Origin: JBBIJR01 sp037445875
GTDB lineage: Bacteria; CLD3; SB21
DNA: 54,116 nt
Assembly (NCBI GenBank): GCA_037445875.1
Contig: JBBIJR010000013.1
Span: 1-54,116, forward strand
Direction of reading: 5' to 3'
This document shows positions 1-6,939 of this stretch, one piece after another (position 1 is the first letter of the stretch; each line of letters opens with the position of its first letter). A program made the position numbers and the translations under genes. The notes under the pieces were generated by a model. It was given only the letters and a program-made list of their open reading frames with translations, was not told where the DNA came from and ran no database searches.

Positions 1-2
1 CA

Positions 3-425
3 ATGGGTTCAGGTCGCGGGGAAGTCCTTGAATTTATCGAATGGCCGTTGACGGAAAAGGTCGTTTTGGTCAATCCGGGCACCCATGTCGATACCGGATG
101 GGCGTACAGGAATTATGCCCGTAAATGCTCATCAGATGCGGATTTACAGGGAAGTTTCAGCTTGACAAACAGGGTCGAATCTATTAAGTTTAGCGCACTT
201 TTGGCTAAACCCTTGTTTTTTGGGAACTACTTCGAGCCTCTGGTCTTCGAAACTTACCCAAAAATCAAAATGATAAGGGACGAGTTGGAAAAAAAGGGAG
301 CCAAATTGGCCCGCCTTTCCGGCAGTGGCGAAACGGTCTTTGGTATTTTTGAAGAAAACGCGGATTTGAGACAATGGCCGACTTTGTTTCAGGACTGTTT
401 TGTTCACGTCGGTCGTTTCGTCTGA
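3..425 (+). CDS. ispE: 4-diphosphocytidyl-2-C-methyl-D-erythritol kinase, C-terminal part
   Basis: GHMP-family kinase of the MEP isoprenoid pathway; phosphorylates CDP-methylerythritol in the cytosol. Only about 140 C-terminal residues are in the window, so the gene runs off the left edge and the apparent ATG at position 3 is internal. Seen: GRGEVLEFIEWPL followed by VVLVNPGTHVDTGWAYRN, the usual mid-protein segment of IspE, and near the C-terminus KLARLSGSGETVFGIF, the conserved GHMP motif 3 (SGSGxTxFG). It ends 17 bases before a tRNA-Gln. Family assignment is confident because both motifs occur in order at the expected spacing. Confidence 0.9.
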   Translation: MGSGRGEVLEFIEWPLTEKVVLVNPGTHVDTGWAYRNYARKCSSDADLQGSFSLTNRVESIKFSALLAKPLFFGNYFEPLVFETYPKIKMIRDELEKKGAKLARLSGSGETVFGIFEENADLRQWPTLFQDCFVHVGRFV

Positions 426-442
426 TCCACACGGAATTTTTT

Positions 443-514
443 TGGGGTGTAGCCAAGTGGTAAGGCAGAGGGTTTTGGTCCCTCCATTCCGAGGTTCGAA
501 TCCTTGCACCCCAG
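443..514 (+). tRNA. tRNA-Gln (anticodon TTG)
   Basis: Complete cloverleaf by eye. The acceptor stem TGGGGTG (443-449) pairs with CACCCCA (507-513), with discriminator G514. The anticodon stem is GAGGG (468-472)/CCCTC (480-484) around loop TTTTGGT, giving anticodon TTG at 475-477. The T-arm CGAGG-TTCGAAT-CCTTG carries one G-T pair. CCA is not encoded. A GIY-YIG endonuclease reading frame begins three bases after the discriminator. Two degenerate copies of the 3' half follow downstream. Confidence 0.96.
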
Positions 515-516
515 CG

Positions 517-574
517 ATGTTTACCGTGTACATCCTTCGGAGTGTGAACTTCGGAAGCTACTACATCGGTCACA
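517..574 (+). CDS. GIY-YIG (URI-type) endonuclease, first copy, N-terminus only before gap
   Basis: An ATG at 517, three bases after tRNA-Gln, opens the frame MFTVYILRSVNFGSYYIGH, which is the GIY-YIG catalytic strand pair (VYI...YYIG) of small URI-type nucleases. Only 19 residues precede the run of Ns. Bases 520-574 are identical to 753-807, the corresponding part of a second, longer copy. Whether this copy is complete cannot be seen. No Shine-Dalgarno separates it from the tRNA, so translation would need initiation within or just after the tRNA sequence. Confidence 0.7.
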
Positions 575-674
575 NNNNNNNNNNNNNNNNNNNNNNNNNN
601 NNNNNNNNNNNNNNNNNNNNNNNNNNNNNNNNNNNNNNNNNNNNNNNNNNNNNNNNNNNNNNNNNNNNNNNNNN
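575..674. other. Scaffold gap of 100 Ns
   Basis: Exactly 100 unknown bases, a conventional placeholder for a gap of unknown size. It falls between two copies of the same tRNA/GIY-YIG unit, so repeat-induced assembly failure is the likely cause and the true number of units is unknown. Confidence 0.99.
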
Positions 675-736
675 AGGCAGCGGGTTTTGGTGCCGTCCCG
701 ACACTTCCTGTCGGGATTCGAATCCTTGCACCCCAG
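675..736 (+). pseudogene. Degenerate tRNA-Gln 3' segment (copy 2) carrying a palindrome
   Basis: From the D-arm end (AGGCAG) through an anticodon loop TTTTGGT to CACCCCAG, this matches the intact tRNA-Gln upstream. The region between the anticodon stem and T-loop is replaced by a palindrome, TCCCGACA-N5-TGTCGGGA (696-716). The anticodon stem has a G-G mismatch (GCGGG against GCCGT) and the T-stem an A-C mismatch. The 5' half is hidden in the gap. Bases 675-729 recur exactly at 1010-1064. It is unlikely to be a functional tRNA. Confidence 0.75.
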
Positions 737-752
737 TCCCGACGCGTCGGGA
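737..752. repeat. Perfect GTCGGGA-type palindrome at the start-codon position of GIY-YIG copy 2
   Basis: TCCCGACGCGTCGGGA is a perfect 16-base palindrome. Against copy 1 (CAG-CGATG-TTTACC) it replaces CGATG, so the native ATG of the endonuclease is lost. It shares its arms with the two stem-loops at 696-716 and 1031-1051. Confidence 0.85.
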
Positions 753-1010
753 TTTACCGTGTACATCCTTCGGAGTGTGAACTTCGGAAGCTACTACATC
801 GGTCACAGCGGGCATGAAGGTATCCGACTGAACCAGCACAACGAGGGGCGGAACCGCTCCACGAAGTCGAAACGGCCGTGGGTAGTGGTATACAGGGAAG
901 AGTTTGGAACGCGATCGGAAGCGATCCGTCGCGAACGTTATTTGAAATCATTGAAGAGTCGACGCGCCATTGAGAACTTGATTGCGCGTGTCGGTTCGGT
1001 GCAAGGCTGA
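753..1010 (+). CDS. GIY-YIG (URI-type) endonuclease, second copy, native start codon lost
   Basis: About 86 residues of a small GIY-YIG nuclease: FTVYILRS...SYYIGH (catalytic tyrosines), RLNQHNEGRNRSTKSKRPW, then EEFGTRSEAIRRERYLKSLKSR, which contains the conserved Arg/Glu region of URI-domain proteins, and a C-terminal KSR..IENLI segment. Length is normal for the family (80-100 aa). The frame continues upstream without a stop through the palindrome and tRNA remnant, but the ATG seen in copy 1 is replaced by the palindrome. A GTG at 759 is the nearest possible start. Start therefore uncertain; expression doubtful. Its stop codon TGA is immediately followed by a third tRNA-Gln remnant. Confidence 0.8.
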   Translation, partial: FTVYILRSVNFGSYYIGHSGHEGIRLNQHNEGRNRSTKSKRPWVVVYREEFGTRSEAIRRERYLKSLKSRRAIENLIARVGSVQG

Positions 1011-1071
1011 GGCAGCGGGTTTTGGTGCCGTCCCGACACTTCCTGTCGGGATTCGAATCCTTGCGCGTCGG
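1011..1071 (+). pseudogene. Degenerate tRNA-Gln 3' segment (copy 3)
   Basis: Bases 1010-1064 are identical to 675-729 (anticodon loop, TCCCGACA-N5-TGTCGGGA hairpin at 1031-1051, T-loop). After CCTTGC it jumps straight to GCGTCGG, the second half of the palindrome that follows copy 2; 14 bases including the acceptor 3' strand are missing. It cannot fold as a tRNA. No endonuclease frame follows it, so it looks like the decayed end of the array. Confidence 0.75.
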
Positions 1072-1085
1072 CAATGTTGTACGCA

Positions 1086-1119
1086 TCACTTTGAAGTGAG
1101 AGCTACGGGGATTACCCCG
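1086..1119. repeat. Two adjacent small inverted repeats upstream of prs
   Basis: TCACTT-TG-AAGTGA (1086-1099) is followed by CGGGG-ATTA-CCCCG (1106-1119). Neither is followed by a T-run, so they are not classical terminators. They lie in the prs leader, ending 11 bases before its start codon. The role is unknown; the second could mask the GGTGAG ribosome-binding sequence next to it. Confidence 0.45.
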
Positions 1120-1129
1120 GTGAGACTTG

Positions 1130-2089
1130 ATGGAATTTGATAGACCTGGGAAGATGGTTGACAAGAATGAAATCATGATGGTGACGGGCCGCGCAAATCC
1201 GAATTTTGCGCAGGGTGTGGCAAACCATTTGAATATCCGCCTCGGAAAAGTCGACATCGTCAACTTCAGCGACGGCGAGATCTTCGCCAAATACGACGAG
1301 AACGTGCGCGGCAAAGACTTGTTCATCATCCAGCCCACGATCCCGCCTGCCGATTACATCATGGAGTTGCTGATCCTGATCGATGCGGCCAAACGGGCGT
1401 CGGCGTATCGGATCACGGCGGTAATACCTTATTTCGGCTACGCCCGCCAGGACCGGAAAGACCAACCGCGCGTACCCATCACATCCAAGCTCGTGGCCAA
1501 TCTGTTGACGACCGCGGGCGTCGATCGCGTGCTGACGATGGACTTGCACTCGGCCCAGATCCAGGGTTTTTTCGACATTCCGCTGGACCACCTGTATTCG
1601 TCCGTCGTACTGACGGAATACTGGCGTCCGATCCTGCGGGACAACGCGGTGATCGTTTCCCCGGACATGGGCGGCGTCAAACTGGCGCGCGCATACGCCA
1701 AGAGGCTGAACGCGGATTTTGCCATCATCGATAAGCGGCGGCCCAAAGCCAACGACGTCGAAATCCTGAACATTATCGGCGAAGTCGAGGGCCGGGACGT
1801 GCTGATGATCGACGACATGATCGACACTGCGGGCACGCTCAGCCAGGCAGCCTCCGCCCTCAAGGAACAAGGAGCACGCGAGATCTACGCGGCATGTTCC
1901 CATCCGATCCTTTCCGGCAACGCGTTGGAGAAGATCGAACGTGCACCGATCAAGAAGATCACGGTAACGGACACGATTCCGCTGCGGCAGACGTCACCCA
2001 AAATCGAGGTGCTGTCCGTCACACACGTATTCGCCGAAGCGATCGCGCGCATCCACAAGGCGGAATCGATCAGCGTTCTGTTCCACTGA
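1130..2089 (+). CDS. prs: Ribose-phosphate pyrophosphokinase
   Basis: Makes PRPP from ribose 5-phosphate and ATP for nucleotide, His and Trp synthesis. Seen: N-terminal MMVTGRANPNFAQGVANHL, the FSDGEIFAKYDENVRGKDLFIIQ segment, the Mg/ATP region PYFGYARQDRKDQPR and the PRPP-binding loop VLMIDDMIDTAGTL. The 319-residue length is normal. I chose ATG 1130 over TTG 1127 and ATG 1154 because GGTGAG lies about six bases upstream. rplY and pth follow with short gaps, suggesting co-transcription. Confidence 0.95.
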   Translation: MEFDRPGKMVDKNEIMMVTGRANPNFAQGVANHLNIRLGKVDIVNFSDGEIFAKYDENVRGKDLFIIQPTIPPADYIMELLILIDAAKRASAYRITAVIPYFGYARQDRKDQPRVPITSKLVANLLTTAGVDRVLTMDLHSAQIQGFFDIPLDHLYSSVVLTEYWRPILRDNAVIVSPDMGGVKLARAYAKRLNADFAIIDKRRPKANDVEILNIIGEVEGRDVLMIDDMIDTAGTLSQAASALKEQGAREIYAACSHPILSGNALEKIERAPIKKITVTDTIPLRQTSPKIEVLSVTHVFAEAIARIHKAESISVLFH

Positions 2090-2134
2090 GCACCAGCACG
2101 AACATAACATTCATTAATATGCAGGACGGACATC

Positions 2135-2815
2135 ATGGAGCAATTGAATCTGGTTGCGGAACGAAGGGAGCCGGGCAAGCACAGTGCAAAACGGGCCCGC
2201 CGCAACGGCAAGGTCCCCGGTATTCTGTACGGATACGGCAGGGACAACGTGAGCATCCAGTTTGATGCGCTCACGCTCATCAAACTGATGCAGACCGAAC
2301 ACACGCTGGTCAGCGTCCAATTGGACGGGCAAAAAGAAACGGCTGTAATCCGGGACTACGATCAGGACCCTGTCAGCGGCAAAGTCACCCATATAGACAT
2401 CATGACCGTGCGCATGGACAAACCGATCGACGTGTGGGTCCCGATCCTGTTCATCGGCACTCCCATCGGCGTGCGTACCAAGGGTGGTATCATCCAGCAC
2501 GACATGACCGAATTGCACATCAAGAGCTTGCCCGCGGACATTCCGGGCCATCTCGAGGTGAACGTGGAGGAACTGGACCTCGGCCGGAGTATCCACGTGC
2601 GCGACCTGCAATTCGAGAAGATCACGATCCTCAACCCGGCCACCGAGTCCATCTGCACCGTGGTCGCGCCGAAAGCCCTGGAAGCCGTTCTGGCCGAGGC
2701 TCAGGCCGAGCCTACCGAACCGGAACTGGTTGGTGAGAAGGGCAAGGAGGAAGCGGCTGAGGAAGGCGAACCGGCTGAGAAGCCCGAGAAGGCTGAGAAA
2801 GCCGAGAAGAAGTAG
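2135..2815 (+). CDS. rplY: 50S ribosomal protein bL25 (Ctc/TL5 long form)
   Basis: 5S rRNA-binding ribosomal protein in its long form with the C-terminal TL5/Ctc domain. Seen: N-terminal EQLNLVAERREPGKHSAKRARRNGKVPGILYG (the L25 KxxRRxGxVPGVxYG signature), a beta-rich middle with DFQDP-like YDQDPVSGKVTHIDI, and the C-terminal domain with VNVEELDLGRSIHVRDL. The last ~45 residues are a low-complexity Glu/Lys/Ala tail (repeated EKAEKAEK), common in the long form. 226 aa. It sits between prs and pth, a frequent bacterial arrangement. Confidence 0.95.
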   Translation: MEQLNLVAERREPGKHSAKRARRNGKVPGILYGYGRDNVSIQFDALTLIKLMQTEHTLVSVQLDGQKETAVIRDYDQDPVSGKVTHIDIMTVRMDKPIDVWVPILFIGTPIGVRTKGGIIQHDMTELHIKSLPADIPGHLEVNVEELDLGRSIHVRDLQFEKITILNPATESICTVVAPKALEAVLAEAQAEPTEPELVGEKGKEEAAEEGEPAEKPEKAEKAEKK

Positions 2816-2845
2816 CCCTTTCCTGCTGTACCTCCGCCCGGCGCC

Positions 2846-3424
2846 ATGAAAGTAATTGCGGGACTCGGCAATCCCGGTTCTCGGTACGCCCCCACCCGCC
2901 ATAATGTCGGTTTCATGGTTGTGGACAGGCTGGCCGGCCGACTCCGTTCAAGCTTCCGCGCCGGCAAGGGCGACTATGAATGGACCGAGTTCCTTCACGG
3001 AGACGAGCGGGCGCTGCTCGTGAAACCGATGACGTTTATGAACAACAGCGGTGAGGCCGTCCGGGATGTCGTGCAGTTCTTCAAGGTGTCTCTGTTCGAC
3101 GTGCTGGTGGTGTGCGACGATGCGGCCCTCCCGCTTGGCAGGATGAGGCTGCGACCGCAGGGAAGCGACGGCGGGCAGAACGGACTGAAGTCGGTGATTC
3201 TCCATCTGAATACCGACCGGTTTCCCCGATTGCGCATCGGTATCTCCAACGAGCACATGGCCGGGATGGACCTGGCGGATTTTGTGCTCTCGAGATTTAC
3301 GGAGAAAGAGCGGGACCTGCTGCCGCTGGTGGTAGACTCCGCCGCCGATGCCGCCCTGATGTGGTGCACGGAAGGCAGTGAAAAGGTCATGAATCGATAC
3401 AATGCCATGGTGATCACGAACTAG
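2846..3424 (+). CDS. pth: Peptidyl-tRNA hydrolase
   Basis: Releases peptides from peptidyl-tRNA that has dropped off the ribosome. Seen: MKVIAGLGNPGSRYAPTRHNVGFMVVDRLA (catalytic His in TRHNVG), KPMTFMNNSGEAV (substrate-binding Asn), VVCDDAALPLGRMRLRPQGSDGGQNGLKS (Asp/Gly-rich signature) and RLRIGI. 192 aa, standard length. Starts 30 bases after rplY. Confidence 0.96.
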   Translation: MKVIAGLGNPGSRYAPTRHNVGFMVVDRLAGRLRSSFRAGKGDYEWTEFLHGDERALLVKPMTFMNNSGEAVRDVVQFFKVSLFDVLVVCDDAALPLGRMRLRPQGSDGGQNGLKSVILHLNTDRFPRLRIGISNEHMAGMDLADFVLSRFTEKERDLLPLVVDSAADAALMWCTEGSEKVMNRYNAMVITN

Positions 3425-3469
3425 CATGCATAGCGCATTACGAAAACCAACCGTTCTTCAGGAGGAGTT

Positions 3470-5617
3470 GTGAACGATCAGACATTACTGTTCTTGGTAC
3501 TTGGAAGCGGCGCGGTGGCTCTCATGTTTGCCCTTTACAAATCCGTATGGATCAGCCGACAGGATGCGGGGACGGACCGGATGAAGGAGATCTCGCATGC
3601 GATCGCCGAAGGTGCGATGGCGTTCCTGACCCGTGAATACAAGGTGCTGATCCTGTTCGTCATCGCCGTATCGACGCTGCTGGCGCTCGCCAACTCCGGC
3701 AAAGCGGACAGCAGTCCGCTCATCGCCCTCTCGTTCGCCGTGGGAGCGTTTTGTTCCGGACTGGCGGGTTATTTCGGCATGAAAGTCGCCACACGGGCCA
3801 ACGTGCGTACCACCAATGCAGCACGGAAAGGTCTGCAGGATGCCTTGTACATTGCGTTCTCCGGCGGTTCCGTCATGGGCATGAGCGTCGTGGGCCTCGG
3901 CATCATCGGCTTAACGTCGTTGTTCTTCCTTTACGGCAACGTCTTCGAAGTACTCAACACGGATCTGCTTCAAACCGACGTTCACCGGTGGCATTTCAAC
4001 GTGAACCGGTTGTTGAACGTCATTTCCGGCTATTCGCTCGGTGCCTCGTCGATTGCCCTTTTTGCCCGTGTGGGGGGCGGAATATACACCAAGGCAGCGG
4101 ACGTCGGCGCCGATCTGGTCGGCAAGGTGGAAGCGGGCATCCCCGAGGACGATCCGCGCAACCCGGCCGTGATCGCCGATAACGTGGGAGACAACGTCGG
4201 GGACGTTGCGGGCATGGGTGCGGATCTGTTTGAATCCTACGTCGGCGCGATCGTCGGAACGATGATCCTGGGAGCGGCCATCGTGGCGAATACGGAAACC
4301 TACAACGGCCTGGCACCCATCGTGCTCCCGGCTCTGCTCGGCGGCGTCGGCATCGTGGCTTCCATCGCCGGTACGTTCTTCGTCCGCACAAAGGAAGGCG
4401 GCAATCCGCAGGCCGCGCTTAATCTGGGGACGTTTGTGGCGGCCGGTTCCATGGTCGTCGCGTCTTATTTTGTCATCGATGCACTCTGGCCCACGACCAA
4501 CCTCAACGACACCATCAGCGGACAAACCATCACAGCCGCGGGAGTCTTCGGTGCAACCGTTTTCGGGCTCCTGGTCGGTGTCCTCGTCGGCGTAGTGACG
4601 GAGCTCTACACCGGCAGCGGGCGGCCGCAGGTCAATCGAATCGCTGAACAGTCCATGACCGGACCGGCGACCAACATCATTGCCGGTCTGGCCGTAGGCA
4701 TGCAGTCTACGGCGATCCCGCTGATCCTGATCGCGGTCGGCATACTGGGCTCGTACTACTTTTCGGGCCTCTACGGCATCGCAATCGCCGCACTGGGCAT
4801 GCTGTCCACGCTCGGCATTCAGCTGGCCGTCGACGCCTACGGACCTATTTCCGATAACTCGGGCGGCATCGCGGAAATGTCCAAGCTTCCTCCCGAGGTT
4901 CGCGGCCGGACCGATAAACTCGATGCCGTGGGCAATACCACGGCCGCCATCGGCAAGGGGTTCGCGATCGCTTCCGCGGCCCTCACTGCCCTCGCTTTGT
5001 TCACCGCCTACATGAATCAGGTCGGACTGAAAGTGCTCGATATCGCCAATCCGAAGATCATGGCGGGTTTGTTCGCCGGTGCTATGATGCCGTTTCTTTT
5101 TTCCTCAATGGCCATGAGCGCCGTCGGGCGGGCCGCGATGGACATGGTCAAGGAAGTGCGCCGCCAATTCAAGGAGATACCGGGCCTCCTGGAAGGCAAG
5201 GAAGGAGCCAAGCCGGACTACAAGCGGTGCGTGGACATTTCAACCAGGGCGGCCATCCGGCAGATGATCGTGCCCGGTATGATGGCCATTGTGGTCCCGG
5301 TCACGGTGGGTTTTGTGCCGTTTCTCGGTCCGGAAACCCTCGGCGGCCTGCTGGCGGGCGTGACGGTCTCAGGCGTCTGCATGGCGATCTTTATGGCCAA
5401 CTCGGGCGGAGCCTGGGACAATGCCAAGAAGACCATCGAGGGCGGCTACAAGACCGAGTCCGGGGAAGTCGTCAGCAAGAGGTCCGATGCCCATAAGGCC
5501 GCTGTAGTGGGCGACACGGTGGGCGATCCGTTCAAGGACACGGCCGGGCCTTCGTTGAACATTCTGATCAAATTGATGTCGGTGGTCGCGCTGGTCATCG
5601 CGCCGCTGATTAAGTGA
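3470..5617 (+). CDS. hppA: Membrane-bound ion-translocating pyrophosphatase (K+-dependent type)
   Basis: Polytopic inner-membrane pump coupling PPi hydrolysis to H+ or Na+ export. GTG start at 3470 preceded by AGGAGG. 715 aa with about 16 hydrophobic segments. Seen: the PPi/Mg-binding loop DVGADLVGKVEAGIPEDDPRNPAVIADN (around residues 205-230) then VGDNVGDVAGMGADLFESYVG, and the C-terminal VGDTVGDPFKDTAGPSLNILIKLM. In the determinant region GNTTAAIGKGFAI (around residues 486-498) the two diagnostic positions are Ala and Gly rather than Lys and Thr, which in this family marks K+-dependent enzymes. Whether it pumps H+ or Na+ is not settled by what I can see. It sits between pth and the ribosomal S6 operon. 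Confidence 0.96.
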   Translation: MNDQTLLFLVLGSGAVALMFALYKSVWISRQDAGTDRMKEISHAIAEGAMAFLTREYKVLILFVIAVSTLLALANSGKADSSPLIALSFAVGAFCSGLAGYFGMKVATRANVRTTNAARKGLQDALYIAFSGGSVMGMSVVGLGIIGLTSLFFLYGNVFEVLNTDLLQTDVHRWHFNVNRLLNVISGYSLGASSIALFARVGGGIYTKAADVGADLVGKVEAGIPEDDPRNPAVIADNVGDNVGDVAGMGADLFESYVGAIVGTMILGAAIVANTETYNGLAPIVLPALLGGVGIVASIAGTFFVRTKEGGNPQAALNLGTFVAAGSMVVASYFVIDALWPTTNLNDTISGQTITAAGVFGATVFGLLVGVLVGVVTELYTGSGRPQVNRIAEQSMTGPATNIIAGLAVGMQSTAIPLILIAVGILGSYYFSGLYGIAIAALGMLSTLGIQLAVDAYGPISDNSGGIAEMSKLPPEVRGRTDKLDAVGNTTAAIGKGFAIASAALTALALFTAYMNQVGLKVLDIANPKIMAGLFAGAMMPFLFSSMAMSAVGRAAMDMVKEVRRQFKEIPGLLEGKEGAKPDYKRCVDISTRAAIRQMIVPGMMAIVVPVTVGFVPFLGPETLGGLLAGVTVSGVCMAIFMANSGGAWDNAKKTIEGGYKTESGEVVSKRSDAHKAAVVGDTVGDPFKDTAGPSLNILIKLMSVVALVIAPLIK

Positions 5618-5711
5618 GTGACCGTAACTAACCCTGTGTTAGAATTGAGTACGACCCGATTGTCCTCAAACGCTAACACCGAACATTAAGACCAAAGGGA
5701 AGGAACCCAAC

Positions 5712-6113
5712 ATGTCCAAACGAACCCGCAAGGGATTGCCTGGCGAGTCGAGATATTACGAGACCGTCGTGGTCATCGACCCGCAGATCGGCGACGACGC
5801 CATCCGGATGATCGTCGACCGGACGAAGGAAGTCATCAGCCACAACAACGGCAGGATTCTGAAGGTGGAAGAGTGGGGCAAACGAAAGCTCGCCTACACC
5901 GTTCAGAAGAAGACGTACGGATACTACGCGTGCATCGAATTCGAGGGCCCCGGCAGCGTCGTGAAACCGTTGAACGACTATTTCCACATCACGGAATCCA
6001 TACTGCGGTCGCTGACCATGCTCGTGGACAGCCGTCTCAGGGCGGAGCGCGGACGCGAGCGCGCACCGGTCAAGGAAGGGGCGACCGAAGAAAGAGCCCC
6101 CGCTCACAGTTAG
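5712..6113 (+). CDS. rpsF: 30S ribosomal protein bS6
   Basis: Platform protein of the small subunit that pairs with bS18. Seen: RYYETVVVIDPQIGDDAIRMIVDRTKEVI, VEEWGKRKLAYTVQKKTYGYYACIEFEGPGSVV and ITESILRSLTM, the standard S6 fold. 133 aa; the Arg/Glu-rich C-terminal tail is usual. First gene of rpsF-ssb-rpsR-rplI. The leader contains ACACCG about 30 bases before the start, reminiscent of the S6:S18-binding box known in rpsF leaders of other bacteria, but I could not build a convincing stem around it. Confidence 0.96.
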   Translation: MSKRTRKGLPGESRYYETVVVIDPQIGDDAIRMIVDRTKEVISHNNGRILKVEEWGKRKLAYTVQKKTYGYYACIEFEGPGSVVKPLNDYFHITESILRSLTMLVDSRLRAERGRERAPVKEGATEERAPAHS

Positions 6114-6140
6114 ACCGCATTTCAACGCGAGGTTCGTACG

Positions 6141-6584
6141 GTGGCACCTTTCAAGATGCCCGAAATTAATCACGTGACGATCACCGGAAACCTGACGCGC
6201 GATCCGTCGTTTCGCCACACGGCCAGTCGCACGCCCGTCGTCAACTTCTGCATCGCCACCAACCGCCGCTATCGGGACCATGCAGGCCAGTGGCGGGAAG
6301 ACGTATGCTACGTCGGCGTCGTGGCCTGGCATAAGCTTGCCGAGAGCTGCGGAAAGAACCTAACCAAAGGCAGCGCCGTTCTCGTGGAGGGTGAACTCCA
6401 AAGCCGTCTGTGGAAAACCGAGGACGGCGACGGTCGAACCGTTGTGGAGATCAAAGCCCATCGAGTTCAGTTCCTCGACAGGCACGTTCGTGAAGAAGCG
6501 TTTGCAGAGCCGGATACGGCATCCGAAGAGGTTGGATTGGACGATCAACAGCTGACCGCCCCTCCGGAAGGTCCGTCCGTTTGA
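6141..6584 (+). CDS. ssb: Single-stranded DNA-binding protein
   Basis: OB-fold ssDNA-binding protein for replication and repair. Seen: MPEINHVTITGNLTRDPSFRHTASRTPVVNFCIATNRRY, WREDVCYVGVVAWHKLAESCGKNLTKGSAVLVEGELQSRLW and VEIKAHRVQFLD. 147 aa. The GTG at 6141 is chosen over ATG 6156 because GAGG lies eight bases upstream of it. The tail is acidic, but a canonical DDDIPF tip is not present (it ends PPEGPSV), so partner binding through the tip may differ. It lies between rpsF and rpsR, the classic order. Confidence 0.94.
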   Translation: MAPFKMPEINHVTITGNLTRDPSFRHTASRTPVVNFCIATNRRYRDHAGQWREDVCYVGVVAWHKLAESCGKNLTKGSAVLVEGELQSRLWKTEDGDGRTVVEIKAHRVQFLDRHVREEAFAEPDTASEEVGLDDQQLTAPPEGPSV

Positions 6585-6621
6585 TCCATAACATCAGAAC
6601 ATTTAGCAAAGGAATACCAGC

Positions 6622-6915
6622 ATGAACGCACGAAGCAGTAGCCGCGGCACCGGCCGCAACACCCGGGAGCGGAAACGCCGGGAACCCCGGAGCCTCATGG
6701 GCAAACAGAAGTCCTGTAGTTTCTGCGACGACAAATCCCTGTATGTGGACTATCGCGACACCAAGCGACTTCAGAAGTTCGTTTCCGAACAGGGTAAAAT
6801 GCTCAACCGCCGAACTTCGGGGGTTTGTTCCCTTCACCAGCGACAATTAGTAAAGGCCGTCAAGTATGCCCGTCATCTGGCCATGATCCCCTTCGTCGCC
6901 GACATGACGAAGTAA
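6622..6915 (+). CDS. rpsR: 30S ribosomal protein bS18
   Basis: Partner of bS6 on the 30S platform. Core motif KSCSFCDDKSLYVDYRDTKRLQKFVSEQGKMLNRRTSGVCSLHQRQLVKAVKYARHLAMIPF. The CxxC...C/H set suggests the zinc-binding form. 97 aa with a basic ~25-residue N-terminal extension. Confidence 0.96.
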   Translation: MNARSSSRGTGRNTRERKRREPRSLMGKQKSCSFCDDKSLYVDYRDTKRLQKFVSEQGKMLNRRTSGVCSLHQRQLVKAVKYARHLAMIPFVADMTK

Positions 6916-6939
6916 CCACGTTTAGCCTACGGAGAGACC

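Noticed and set aside
675..736. Second tRNA-Gln as a working gene
   Set aside because: Mismatches in anticodon and T stems and a hairpin replacing the variable region make a functional fold unlikely, and the 5' half is not visible.
400..780. Open frames reading through the tRNA and gap as proteins with CTPAMFTVYILRS N-termini
   Set aside because: The N-terminal part is translated tRNA sequence; the likely nuclease start is the ATG at 517 in copy 1.
5640..5711. S6:S18-binding RNA motif in the rpsF leader
   Set aside because: ACACCG is present, but I could not find the flanking stems needed for the known motif, so it is not listed as a separate feature.
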